The notes below the pieces were generated by a model that did not search any database, had not been told where the DNA came from, and saw only the letters and a program-made list of their open reading frames with translations. From an uncultured Prevotella sp. (GTDB lineage Bacteria > Bacteroidota > Bacteroidia > Bacteroidales > Bacteroidaceae): 53,060 nucleotides of DNA. The DNA is taken from contig CAMQBR010000013.1 in the NCBI GenBank assembly GCA_946999045.1, positions 1 through 53,060 on the forward strand, read 5' to 3'. A program made the position numbers and the translations under genes. The stretch's first letter is position 1, and each line of letters opens with the position of its first letter. This document shows positions 17,602 through 26,049 of this stretch, one piece after another.

Positions 17602-17614
17602 TGGTCAATATTTT

Positions 17615-18118
17615 TTATTTCTTCATTTTAGCCAATTCTGCCTTTACTTTTGCTGTAACATCCTCACTCAAAGTCTGACTAATATAAGGAATACCAGCTG
17701 TTACATCCATGATATAAACATAGTTACCAGCCTTGCCTACTGCCTCAATAGCCTTTACCAAGCGAGAGGTAATAGGTTGCATCTTCTCCTGTTGAACTTT
17801 TTGCAAAGCCTGTGAGTTATCTTGATAAGCGGTACGAATTTTCTCGTTCAACTTCATCAGAGCCTCTTCTGTTTCCTTCTGCTTAGTAGCATTCATTGTC
17901 GACTTGGTCTTATCGTATTCGGCAGCCTTACGTTGCAATTCATCTTGCATAGCCTTCAAATCGTTTTCGTACTGCTTAGCAGCTGCTTCAATTTCACCAC
18001 GTGCCTTCACAAATTCAGGCATATCGCTCATTACTTGCTGTGCGTTGATGTGCCCAAACTTTTGTGCAAACATAGTCATAGGGGCAACCAACATCAACAA
18101 TAAAATTAATTTTTTCAT
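17615..18118 (-). CDS. OmpH/Skp-family periplasmic chaperone (second copy)
   Basis: A 167-residue paralogue of the flanking genes: signal peptide MKKLILLLMLVAPMTMFAQ, core strand KFGHINAQQVMSDMPEF, then a long Lys/Glu-rich helical hairpin (about 45-120, KQYENDLKAMQDELQRKAAEYDK in part) and a C-terminal segment ISQTLSEDVTAKVKAELAKMKK. The likely role is escort of outer-membrane proteins to BamA, encoded just upstream. It starts 30 bases after the first copy, so these two are certainly co-transcribed. Confidence 0.9.
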   Translation of the reverse strand: MKKLILLLMLVAPMTMFAQKFGHINAQQVMSDMPEFVKARGEIEAAAKQYENDLKAMQDELQRKAAEYDKTKSTMNATKQKETEEALMKLNEKIRTAYQDNSQALQKVQQEKMQPITSRLVKAIEAVGKAGNYVYIMDVTAGIPYISQTLSEDVTAKVKAELAKMKK

Positions 18119-18148
18119 TTTTCTTTTTCTTTATTGTTTAATTAATAA

Positions 18149-18667
18149 TTAATTCTGATAACCTAACTTACGCAACACTTCGTTGCTAATATCTATCTTG
18201 GGCGAACCAAAGATAATGCCTGAGTTTGATGCACGGTCTACCACCAACGAGTAGCCACGCATCTCTGCTATTTCTTTTACAGCATTGTATATTTCCTCCT
18301 GTATAGGCGACATCAAGCTCTCACGTTTCTTAAATAGTTCGCCTTCGGGTCCAAAATACTTCCTTTTCAGTTCACTGGCGTTTTTTTCCTTTTCTAATAT
18401 CTTTTCTTGTTGAGCCTTCTTCTGCTCTTGTGAGAGAAAAACAGCTTCATTTTGATAATTCTTATACATCGTTGCAGCCTCGGTATTGAGTGCTTCAACC
18501 TCTGCTTGCCACTTTTTACTTACCTGATTTAGTTGCTCATTAGCACGCTCGTAGGCAGGAATACTCTTTAATATATATGCCATATCTACCAAAGCAAACT
18601 TTTGTGCACTCATGCCCAATGTGCATAAACACATCAAGCTCAATACTATAAGTTTCTTCATAAGCAT
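18149..18667 (-). CDS. OmpH/Skp-family periplasmic chaperone (first copy)
   Basis: 172 residues: signal peptide (MLMKKLIVLSLMCLCTLGMSAQ), strand KFALVDMAYILKSIPAYE, coiled-coil arms (about 45-115) with a KKRESLMSPIQEEIYNAV segment, and a C-terminal GSPKIDISNEVLRKLGY. It is the copy closest to bamA, separated from it by 235 bases that hold a family-B repeat. Bacteroidetes normally have two such genes here, so three in a row is an expansion. Confidence 0.9.
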   Translation of the reverse strand: MLMKKLIVLSLMCLCTLGMSAQKFALVDMAYILKSIPAYERANEQLNQVSKKWQAEVEALNTEAATMYKNYQNEAVFLSQEQKKAQQEKILEKEKNASELKRKYFGPEGELFKKRESLMSPIQEEIYNAVKEIAEMRGYSLVVDRASNSGIIFGSPKIDISNEVLRKLGYQN

Positions 18668-18805
18668 TCTATTTTATAATTTTGCTCAAGTTTTTTCTTA
18701 TATTGATTAGAATTGAGCATAAAACAATGATACAAATTTCGAACCTCAAAAAGGACTGAATTGCGTATAGTAGCCTGTCCTCTTTGTATTTGCATATACT
18801 CAATT

Positions 18806-18880
18806 ATAAGGTCATTGCCCCTAATGAGGCCAATCCCTATCTTCTATTATGTCGCCTCTTCAGGTTTGCTTATCATCACT
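18806..18880. repeat. Family-B repeat arm between bamA and the first OmpH gene
   Basis: CCCTATCTTCTATTATGTCGCC followed by CTTCAGGTTTGCTT matches arms at 6,550-6,585, 36,950-36,985 and 43,190-43,222. It sits inside an operon. Confidence 0.5.
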
Positions 18881-18902
18881 CCCTTTAGAGGTAAACTCAT
18901 AT

Positions 18903-21515
18903 TTAGAACTCCTGGCCTAATACAAAGTGGAACTGACTACCACCTTTCTTTCCAAATACACTGTCAAAGCCATAAGCCCAGTCAATACCCATCAGTCCTA
19001 CCATTGGCAAGAAGATACGTACGCCCACGCCAGCACTTCGTTTCATGTCAAACGGATTAAATTTTTTGGTTTCATCCCAAGCATTACCTGCCTCAACAAA
19101 ACCAAGACCATAAATTGTAGTATTGCCTAACAAGAAAGGATAGCGTAACTCCAACGACATACGGTCGTAAGCATATCCCTCGTAGCCACGTGGAGTTAAC
19201 TGCCCGTTTTCATATCCTCTCAGTCCGATAGTCTCTTCTGCATAACTGGTGGTATATCCACTCATACCATCACCACCCACATAATAAGTTTCAAATGGCG
19301 ACTTCTTATATCTGTTATAACTACCTAACAAACCAAATTCTACACGTGTCATCAATACGAAACACTTTTGTCCGCCTGACAAAGCCGTATAGGTTTTAGC
19401 CTTAAACTTCCACTTGTGATATTCTACCCATTTGTACTTTTCCTGTTGTTCTGCTAGATATGTAGCCGATTGTGGGTCTAAAGCCAAGTATTGATAGTCT
19501 TTACCATCCCACTTAGACCATGGTGGGGTAAGTGATACCGATGCCATAAACTCAGAACCGCAACGTGGGAAGAGTTGGTTATCGGTAGAGTTTCGGTTGA
19601 TAGTAAAGTTTAAGTTTAGGTTATTGGCATTACCTGTACTCAGCAAAAAGTATTGCCAGTTCTTCAGCATATAGCGAGTATAAGCCAATTGTACCGACAA
19701 TGTGAAGTAATCATCAGGCCAACGTAAACGCTTACCCCAACCAATATTGGCACCCATCATCTTGATATAGATATCGGGGTCATAATAATTTTCGTAATTA
19801 TTGTAAGCATAGTTGCCATAGCCATACATATAATTATAATAGTTGTTCATGTAACCGCTATTATAATAGTTCTTTGAGACATCAGTTGCCTTAGAGTAAT
19901 AAGCTCCAACTGAAAACTGTGTAGGACGCTTTCCACCAAACCAGTTGGTAGAATAGTTCATGTTATACGACTGATAGTATTGTCCGTTGGTTTGTGCACC
20001 AATAGATAACACTTCTCCATCGCCAATAGGCAAGATACCTCTGTGTTCGCGGTTCTTGTTAAAAAGGTTACGTATTGAGAAGTTATTGAGCTTCAAACCT
20101 ACACGACCAATCAGTCCGCTTTGTCCCCAACCCAGTGAGAACTCTATCTGGTCGTTGCTCTTTGGTTGCAGATTCCAGTTAATATCTACCGTACCATTCT
20201 CTGGGTCGGGCTTCACATCGGGATTCACCTTTTCAGGATCGAAGTGCCCCATAGATGCCAATTCACGTGCCGAACGCATCAGTGCTTCCTTAGAGAACAA
20301 ATCGCCTGGCTTGGTTTTCAACTCTCTTCGAACCACATTTTCGTACAAGCGGTCGTTACCATTGATACGCACATGATTGAGCCTTGCCTGCTGATTTTCA
20401 GTTATACGCATTTCCAAGTCAATAGAATCACCCACAATATTCACCTCCGTAGGCTGCAAGTTATAAAATATATAACCATGATTCCAATATTGATTGCCCA
20501 CAGCATCCTCATCTTCTGTTAGGCGCTTGTTAAGTAATGTCTGATTATATACATCACCTTTTTTCATACCCAGCAATGCACTCAGATAATCAGTAGGATA
20601 AACCGTGTTACCAACCCATGTAATATTGCGGATATAGTACTTGATACCCTCGTTTACCTTTACATAGATATTTACGTGTTTATCATCTACCGACCACACA
20701 CTATCCTTTACTATTACCGCATCACGATAACCCAGTTCGTTATATTTCTTTATGAGGTTACGCTTGTCTTCCTTCCATCTTTCGGGCGTATACTTCTTCG
20801 ATTTAAAGAGTGAGCCAAACTTTCCTGCCTCATGTATCTTCTTAAAAGCACCCTTGGACAAGAGTCCACCCTTTATCTGCTGGTCGCTCAAAGCCTTGTT
20901 TCCTTCGATAATAATTTGCCGAACACGCATTTTTTGCTTCTTGTCAACAATCACATCCAGTATTACACTATTTTTGTTGACAACATCATCACGCTGAACA
21001 ATATTTATTTCGGCATTGTTAAAGCCCTTGTCATCAAAATACTTTTTAGCCAAGAACTTTGCTCTACTTATAATATTAGGTGTTATCTGTCCACCTTTTA
21101 ACAAACCTAACTTAGCCTCCATGTCCTCGCGATCCGACTTTTTCAATCCGATATAATTAATTTCCGACACTCTAGGAAGTGTTTGTAAGAAGATATTGAG
21201 ATAGATTTTGTTTCCTACAATAGAGTCGGCAGTAATCGAAACATCCGAAAACAAGCCATGTTTCCAATAGCGTTTCACCGCACTGGTTATCTCACTACCA
21301 GGAACTGTAATGGTTTGTCCTACAGCTAATCCCGATATGCCAGATAGCATATAGTCTTCATATCCTTCTACACCCGATACTCTAATACCGCCTACCACTA
21401 ACGTACGTGGCGTTCCAGCGTAATTAATGTCAGGGTGAACAATCTTGTCTTGTGCCTGAACAGACAAACTTGCCAATGCTACCGCTACTATGAGCACCTT
21501 TTTTATATGATTCAT
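18903..21515 (-). CDS. bamA: Outer membrane protein assembly factor BamA
   Basis: The Omp85 core of the Bam machine that folds and inserts beta-barrel proteins into the outer membrane. The 870 residues comprise a signal peptide (to SVQAQ), five POTRA domains (about 35-430; repeats such as VRQIIIEGNKALSDQQIKGG and LNHVRINGNDRLYENVVRREL), then a 16-strand barrel. RGYENGQLTPRG is in the region of the conserved VRGF-type loop-6 motif, and the protein ends GSQFHFVLGQEF with a terminal aromatic residue as required for the beta-signal. An unusual Tyr/Asn-rich stretch (about 548-586) interrupts an early barrel loop. It lies between uppS (9 bases upstream) and the OmpH genes. Confidence 0.95.
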   Translation of the reverse strand: MNHIKKVLIVAVALASLSVQAQDKIVHPDINYAGTPRTLVVGGIRVSGVEGYEDYMLSGISGLAVGQTITVPGSEITSAVKRYWKHGLFSDVSITADSIVGNKIYLNIFLQTLPRVSEINYIGLKKSDREDMEAKLGLLKGGQITPNIISRAKFLAKKYFDDKGFNNAEINIVQRDDVVNKNSVILDVIVDKKQKMRVRQIIIEGNKALSDQQIKGGLLSKGAFKKIHEAGKFGSLFKSKKYTPERWKEDKRNLIKKYNELGYRDAVIVKDSVWSVDDKHVNIYVKVNEGIKYYIRNITWVGNTVYPTDYLSALLGMKKGDVYNQTLLNKRLTEDEDAVGNQYWNHGYIFYNLQPTEVNIVGDSIDLEMRITENQQARLNHVRINGNDRLYENVVRRELKTKPGDLFSKEALMRSARELASMGHFDPEKVNPDVKPDPENGTVDINWNLQPKSNDQIEFSLGWGQSGLIGRVGLKLNNFSIRNLFNKNREHRGILPIGDGEVLSIGAQTNGQYYQSYNMNYSTNWFGGKRPTQFSVGAYYSKATDVSKNYYNSGYMNNYYNYMYGYGNYAYNNYENYYDPDIYIKMMGANIGWGKRLRWPDDYFTLSVQLAYTRYMLKNWQYFLLSTGNANNLNLNFTINRNSTDNQLFPRCGSEFMASVSLTPPWSKWDGKDYQYLALDPQSATYLAEQQEKYKWVEYHKWKFKAKTYTALSGGQKCFVLMTRVEFGLLGSYNRYKKSPFETYYVGGDGMSGYTTSYAEETIGLRGYENGQLTPRGYEGYAYDRMSLELRYPFLLGNTTIYGLGFVEAGNAWDETKKFNPFDMKRSAGVGVRIFLPMVGLMGIDWAYGFDSVFGKKGGSQFHFVLGQEF

Positions 21516-21524
21516 CTTGTTGAA

Positions 21525-22277
21525 TTATTTTCTATCTTTATCTTGTTCTTCTACTTGTTGCTCGGTTTTACCAAATCGGCGTTGTCTACTTTGGTAATCA
21601 ATAATGGCACGTTGCAACTGGGCCTCATCAAAATCGGGCCAGTAGGTATCGCAGAAATAGAGTTCTGAATAAGCTATCTGCCACAACAAATAATTAGATA
21701 TGCGCAGTTCACCACCCGTACGAATAAGCAAATCTGGGTCGGGCATGAATGCCGTTTCCATATACTGACTCAGCAACTGCTCATTTACATCTTGCTCTTT
21801 TATTTTACCAGACTTTACATCTGCAATTATCTCTTTGGTTGCCTTGGTAATTTCCCAGTGCGATGAGTAACTAAGAGCCACCACCATGGTCATGGCTGTA
21901 TTGCCTTTGGTATGTTCCTCTGTTTGATGTAGTTTCTCTTGTACAGCCTTTGGTAAACGATTTATATCGCCAATTACTCTAAAACGAACATTATTCTTCA
22001 TAAAGATTTCGTCTTCGAGCGAACTCAGTACCAAGCCCATAAGAGCAGATATTTCAGCCCCGGGGCGTTTCCAGTTCTCGGTAGAGAATGTATATAATGT
22101 AAGATATTTCACTCCCAAACGAGTACATTCTGAGGTAATTTTGCGCACTGTGTCTACACCAGCCTGGTGTCCGTAACTGCGTTCTTTGCCTTGTTCGGCT
22201 GCCCAACGTCCATTGCCGTCCATAATAATAGCAATATGCTGCGGCACCTTATTCATATCTATTATTGTACTGCTCAT
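21525..22277 (-). CDS. uppS: Isoprenyl (undecaprenyl diphosphate) synthase
   Basis: Cis-prenyltransferase that extends farnesyl-PP to undecaprenyl-PP, the lipid carrier for peptidoglycan and O-antigen units. 250 residues with the substrate loop IAIIMDGNGRWAAEQ near the N-terminus (catalytic Asp), YLTLYTFSTENWKRP, and the C-terminal signature PDLLIRTGGELRISNYLLWQ followed by YSELYFCDTYWPDF. It is 9 bases from bamA and 20 from the upstream DUF6089-like gene, a tight operon. Confidence 0.96.
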   Translation of the reverse strand: MSSTIIDMNKVPQHIAIIMDGNGRWAAEQGKERSYGHQAGVDTVRKITSECTRLGVKYLTLYTFSTENWKRPGAEISALMGLVLSSLEDEIFMKNNVRFRVIGDINRLPKAVQEKLHQTEEHTKGNTAMTMVVALSYSSHWEITKATKEIIADVKSGKIKEQDVNEQLLSQYMETAFMPDPDLLIRTGGELRISNYLLWQIAYSELYFCDTYWPDFDEAQLQRAIIDYQSRQRRFGKTEQQVEEQDKDRK

Positions 22278-22297
22278 GTTTTATATTTAATATGTGG

Positions 22298-22981
22298 CTA
22301 CTCATCTGCATTATGACAGGTGCGGCATTTGGCTTTAAAGCTGTAAGTAAATATGGCTTGCAAAGCCGAATAGCTATCGGCATTCTTAAAAGCCCCGCTG
22401 CTCTTAATGAGATAAGGGTCGGCAACTCCATCTAATTGGTCGCTCAAAGAAAAGTGCGTACACCACTCTAAACCTATGTTCATACGATTGCCCAACTTAT
22501 ATTTTAAGCCTAAACCCAGCGGAAAATTGGCAGTAAAGGCATGAGCATTGTTTCCTCCAACGTACGTTGCACCTATACCTCCCTGTATAAAGGGCGTTAT
22601 GCGCTTGGCGCCACGGTAGTCTTTACCTGTACCATAGGGCCAAAAATTATATTCAAAGACGACACTCAAATCGCCCAACCTATTATCAAACTTATACTGC
22701 TCGTGTGCCAACTCTGGATAATAAGTCCCTACATCGGCCGATTTTCCTTTTATCTTACCATAACTCCCTGTGGTTTTTACTGCCATTCTCGGATTTAGAA
22801 CATATCGCCAAACAATGGAGCCAATGGGTTGCATATTCCTGAGTATACTACTATTAAAATCGCCTTGATACGACACCAAGCCTGCTCCTGCTCCTATCTC
22901 CATACGATATTCTATGTAGTCTTGTGCCTGTATCTGCACTGAGATTAATGTTAAGAATAGTATGAGCCATTTACATTGCAT
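22298..22981 (-). CDS. DUF6089-like outer-membrane beta-barrel protein
   Basis: A small predicted barrel of 227 residues if started at the ATG at 22,981 (MQCKWLILFLTLISVQIQAQ, a clean signal peptide). The upstream ATG at 23,035 would overlap the preceding gene by 34 bases and spoil the signal, so I reject it. After the signal the protein alternates hydrophobic and polar strands with Gly and aromatic girdles (EIGAGAGLVSYQGDFN, FIQGGIGATYVGG, RMNIGLEWCTHFSLSDQLDG). Such proteins are regularly found immediately upstream of uppS-bamA in Bacteroidetes; the function is unknown, and a role in envelope assembly is inferred only from position. Confidence 0.8.
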   Translation of the reverse strand: MQCKWLILFLTLISVQIQAQDYIEYRMEIGAGAGLVSYQGDFNSSILRNMQPIGSIVWRYVLNPRMAVKTTGSYGKIKGKSADVGTYYPELAHEQYKFDNRLGDLSVVFEYNFWPYGTGKDYRGAKRITPFIQGGIGATYVGGNNAHAFTANFPLGLGLKYKLGNRMNIGLEWCTHFSLSDQLDGVADPYLIKSSGAFKNADSYSALQAIFTYSFKAKCRTCHNADE

Positions 22982-23001
22982 ACCAGCAGGTGTTTTATTT
23001 A

Positions 23002-24408
23002 CTATTCGGTAAATACCTTTTGTACTTTTTGCCAACCCAGTTTATTGAGTCTGCCTTTCCATACTTGCCCCGTCTTGCCACAAACTATCCATAAATAGTT
23101 GTGTGCGTCAACGGTCATGGCAAACGAAACTTTACTTGAGCTTAAGTTCTTTGGATAAGTTACTTTATTATATTCGCCCCATGTAATACCACCATCTTCA
23201 CTACTATACAACTTGCTAAAGGGTTGAGCTTCTGTGGTATGGGCTACCATGGCACTACCCATAGCCAATAACCTATTACCATATTTTACCACTTGTAAGT
23301 TGTGTAGATTTGGCAAAATGCCGTTGGCATTATTGTTGGTTGTATAGATAGTCCACAACTGCCTTTTTGAATCAGCAGTATTTTCTTCTACCTTTCCCAA
23401 AATAATTGTTTGCGTTGCGCCTTCACCCAAGAGCAAAAGCTGACTCATAGACTTACTGTAATGTGAAGGAAGAGCAATGAATTGAACATTATGCTGTAGT
23501 AGTAAACTTGTTTTTTCGTCCATTTCATCGGCTTCCCACGTCTTTCCTTTGTCAACCGAAACCATTATTTCGCCCTGCTTTGAACTTGCATAAAGTTTAT
23601 TGCTACTGGCACCTAAGAGTTGTTGCAGAGATACGTTGGCTACAATTGTCCACAGCTTTGCATCAGTAGATTGCATAAGTTTGCCATCAGTATATACATA
23701 CAGCACATTTTGCATACTTACCACATTGTGGTAAAAGTTACTTGGCAAAACTATATTTGTTTGTACTTCTTGCCAAATCTTACCATCATCAATGGCAGAG
23801 GCATATACTTTTCCTTTGTTGCCTTCTACACCAAAAATGTAGATATACCTATCAGTAGTCAAGCACTTCATGGCTGTTAGCTTTGCAAAAGGTGCATCAG
23901 CCTTTACCAGTTGGTTCCAGTTAAAATCTTCAGCCTTTTGCTTGTGTATATTTACCTTTACAGTATAGGTTACCATGGAGGTACCTGCATTGTTATAAAC
24001 TACTAACTGGCGGGGAGAAGTGAAGTCTACTGAGTCTTTGGTAGTATAGAATGTTACCTTATCGCCCTTGACATCTTTAATAGCCAACACACCTGCATTT
24101 TTGGTAACAATGGTAGCTAATACCTTGGAAGCATCAACGCCAACTGGCAAAGAGTCTACATTGAATATCTCTCTCTTTATGGGGTCTATACTGAAAGTAT
24201 ATTTAGTAGCATTAAACTTCTCTACATACGAGCTGTCTGTACCAGTCTTTGAGGTAGTATGTACCAATCGTTTTACGGAATTGAGCGAGAAACTTGTAAT
24301 AGCAGCGTCATTATACGTTACAAGTTCTTCTTCGCTATTGTTAAGACACGATGCCGTTAACAGAGAAATAGCACATGGTAAAACGAATAGTAAAAATCTC
24401 CTTTTCAT
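23002..24408 (-). CDS. DUF6242-like lipoprotein with Asp-box/BNR-type repeats
   Basis: A 468-residue lipoprotein: signal MKRRFLLFVLPCAISLLTAS, then lipobox Cys-21 and an acidic NNSEEE. The N-terminal part (about 35-160) resembles an immunoglobulin-like domain; the rest looks like a beta-propeller with Asp-box-type motifs (STDAKLWTI, SVDKGKTWEADE, SSEDGGITWGEY). Such propellers usually act as binding or scaffold modules; no catalytic residues are evident. It is the first gene of the cluster that continues through uppS and bamA, 20 bases ahead of the DUF6089-like gene. A weak TAAATTTG box lies at 24,434-24,441. Confidence 0.75.
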   Translation of the reverse strand: MKRRFLLFVLPCAISLLTASCLNNSEEELVTYNDAAITSFSLNSVKRLVHTTSKTGTDSSYVEKFNATKYTFSIDPIKREIFNVDSLPVGVDASKVLATIVTKNAGVLAIKDVKGDKVTFYTTKDSVDFTSPRQLVVYNNAGTSMVTYTVKVNIHKQKAEDFNWNQLVKADAPFAKLTAMKCLTTDRYIYIFGVEGNKGKVYASAIDDGKIWQEVQTNIVLPSNFYHNVVSMQNVLYVYTDGKLMQSTDAKLWTIVANVSLQQLLGASSNKLYASSKQGEIMVSVDKGKTWEADEMDEKTSLLLQHNVQFIALPSHYSKSMSQLLLLGEGATQTIILGKVEENTADSKRQLWTIYTTNNNANGILPNLHNLQVVKYGNRLLAMGSAMVAHTTEAQPFSKLYSSEDGGITWGEYNKVTYPKNLSSSKVSFAMTVDAHNYLWIVCGKTGQVWKGRLNKLGWQKVQKVFTE

Positions 24409-25442
24409 TGATACGTAATTATATTTTTAGTTGCAAATTTAATTAGTTTTCGGCAATTTCACCACCTTTTTAATACTTAATTATATAAAATAGTAATAAA
24501 GAACGTGTTTTTTAGTGTTTGTTTAGGTTTCCCACAGAGAGAATATACATTCTTGTGTGTTACTAAAAACGTTCTTATAATGTACGAGCTCTTTGTTTTA
24601 ACAAAAGAAACATAAAATTTATAGCTTCCACATCAAAAAAAAGTTTGCAAGCAAATAGCTGGGTGAATTATGTGTGATAACACTACATATTTACAAAATA
24701 ATTTTCAGCCCGTTAAAACGGCTTTATTTATGGCAAAACACACTACGTATAAAATGCTTTTTCTACAATATACTTTTTATGAATTATCTTTACACTTACT
24801 TCGTTATATTTTTAATATTTGGAAAATAAAAATAATAAGGACGAAAATATGCATTTTTTGACCATTTTGCATCACATTACCAATCAGCACATTACAAATT
24901 CCTATTAGAAAAAACGCTAAGAAAGCATCTTTATTTTACCAAAATTAAGGATAGATAGCACGACAAAACCTACCTTTTTCTACTACAAATAGCATGAGAT
25001 AACGGTACAAAGTTATGGAGATTGTATAACAAGAGAAATAAAATAACAAGATATAGTAGCGAAAGGGATAAATATGTATAGTATTTTTCTCTAGAACGAA
25101 AGTAGAAGAAGTGTTAAAATATTATCATTTTTATTGACAGGTACGTTTTGTTTTTTACGCTATTATTCTTTACCACAGATTGCGGCTTATACCAGATTAT
25201 ATGAGGTGTTATCTGTGGTTATTAAGGTAATGTGTTAAATACTATAACCCGCTTAATTTTAATAGCTTGGAAGCCTCATCATAAAGCTCAATGTTCAATG
25301 TTCAAAATAAAGAAAATAACTACACCTTTAAAATATTTTCTTAAAACGTTTGGCAGGAAACAAAAAAACTACTACCTTTGCAGCGTCTTTTGAAAACAAA
25401 AGGCGTATATTTACGTTTTATCAACGATAAGATTTTATAGTT
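24409..25442. other. Gene-poor AT-rich kilobase before tRNA-Gln
   Basis: Very AT-rich, with no convincing reading frame (the longest, 24,670-24,861, has no family likeness and biased composition). It holds a weak family-C repeat (about 25,190-25,250), an inverted family-D copy (25,277-25,312) and the tRNA promoter. An undetected RNA gene cannot be excluded. Confidence 0.5.
25349..25380 (+). promoter_or_regulatory. tRNA-Gln promoter
   Basis: TTTG (25,349-25,352), 20 bases, TACCTTTG (25,373-25,380), about 60 bases before the mature tRNA. Confidence 0.7.
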
Positions 25443-25513
25443 TGTCCTATGGTGTAATGGTAGCACAACAGGTTTTGGTTCTGTTTGTAGTGGTTCGAAT
25501 CCGCTTAGGACAA
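25443..25513 (+). tRNA. tRNA-Gln (anticodon UUG)
   Basis: The cloverleaf folds by hand: acceptor TGTCCTA/TAGGACA; D arm with GTGT..GCAC; anticodon stem ACAGG/TCTGT around loop TTTTGGT, so the anticodon is TTG; T stem AGTGG/CCGCT around TTCGAAT. The 3' CCA is not encoded. A strong hairpin terminator follows directly. Confidence 0.95.
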
Positions 25514-25514
25514 C

Positions 25515-25550
25515 AAAAAAGGTGGTTCTTCTGAACCACCTTTTTTATTT
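25515..25550. terminator. Bidirectional terminator between tRNA-Gln and HU gene
   Basis: AAAAAAGGTGGTTC and GAACCACCTTTTTT form a perfect stem around TTCT with A and T runs on both sides, suited to stop both converging transcripts. Confidence 0.9.
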
Positions 25551-25566
25551 AGATATCACGACTTGT

Positions 25567-25839
25567 CTAGTTAAGTGCATCAGCAAACTCGGCACCAGCC
25601 TTAAACTTAGCAACCTTCTTTGCAGCAATACTAATCTTTTGCTTGGTTGCAGGGTTTATTCCCTCACGTGCAGAACGCTCTGAAACACTAAATGTACCAA
25701 AGCCTACAAGCTGTACTTTATCACCTTCTTTCAAAGCACCTTTGATGGCATCGGTTGTTGCATCTAATGCTTTCTTTGCATCTGCCTTGGTTAAACCTGC
25801 AGCTTCTGCAATCTTGTCGATTAATTCTGTCTTATTCAT
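25567..25839 (-). CDS. HU-family DNA-binding protein
   Basis: A small basic nucleoid protein that bends DNA as a dimer. The start at 25,839 gives MNKTELIDKIAEAAGLTKADA and 90 residues, the standard HU length; the upstream ATG at 25,881 would add 14 residues with no HU counterpart. The DNA-binding arm is present as VGFGTFSVSERSAREGINPATKQKI. A strong promoter lies just upstream. Confidence 0.95.
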   Translation of the reverse strand: MNKTELIDKIAEAAGLTKADAKKALDATTDAIKGALKEGDKVQLVGFGTFSVSERSAREGINPATKQKISIAAKKVAKFKAGAEFADALN

Positions 25840-25892
25840 TACTTTTGGGTTTATATAAAGATTAATAAAAAATATTTCCAACTTATCGTTGA

Positions 25893-25923
25893 CAAATATA
25901 AACCAAACATTTTAGAAATCAAA
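25893..25923 (-). promoter_or_regulatory. HU gene promoter
   Basis: On the minus strand TTTG (25,920-25,923), exactly 19 bases, TATATTTG (25,893-25,900): a full consensus match, as expected for an abundant protein. Confidence 0.75.
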
Positions 25924-26006
25924 CTAAAAACTCAAAAAAATGTCTTACTTACACAAAAAAAACGGTAAAACAGACAAATATAGGCTGTAAGACAGACTTT
26001 TTTTCG

Positions 26007-26014
26007 TATTTTTG
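26007..26014 (+). promoter_or_regulatory. Promoter -7 box of the rhomboid operon
   Basis: TATTTTTG fits TAnnTTTG; no good TTTG is found at the -33 position. It lies 36 bases before the ATG. Confidence 0.5.
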
Positions 26015-26049
26015 CACCGTTGTAACGTTTTAATATTTATATTCAAAAT

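Larger units (their letters stand above)
17288..17614. other. Gap between the second and third OmpH genes
   Basis: Contains a duplicated TTACATTTCACATTAA segment next to the third copy, a family-B repeat arm (17,325-17,420) and two minus-strand hairpins described separately. No gene is seen. Confidence 0.6.

Noticed and set aside
24670..24861. 63-codon plus-strand ORF in the gene-poor kilobase
   Set aside because: Composition reflects AT-rich DNA, with no promoter match, no family likeness and no neighbouring operon.
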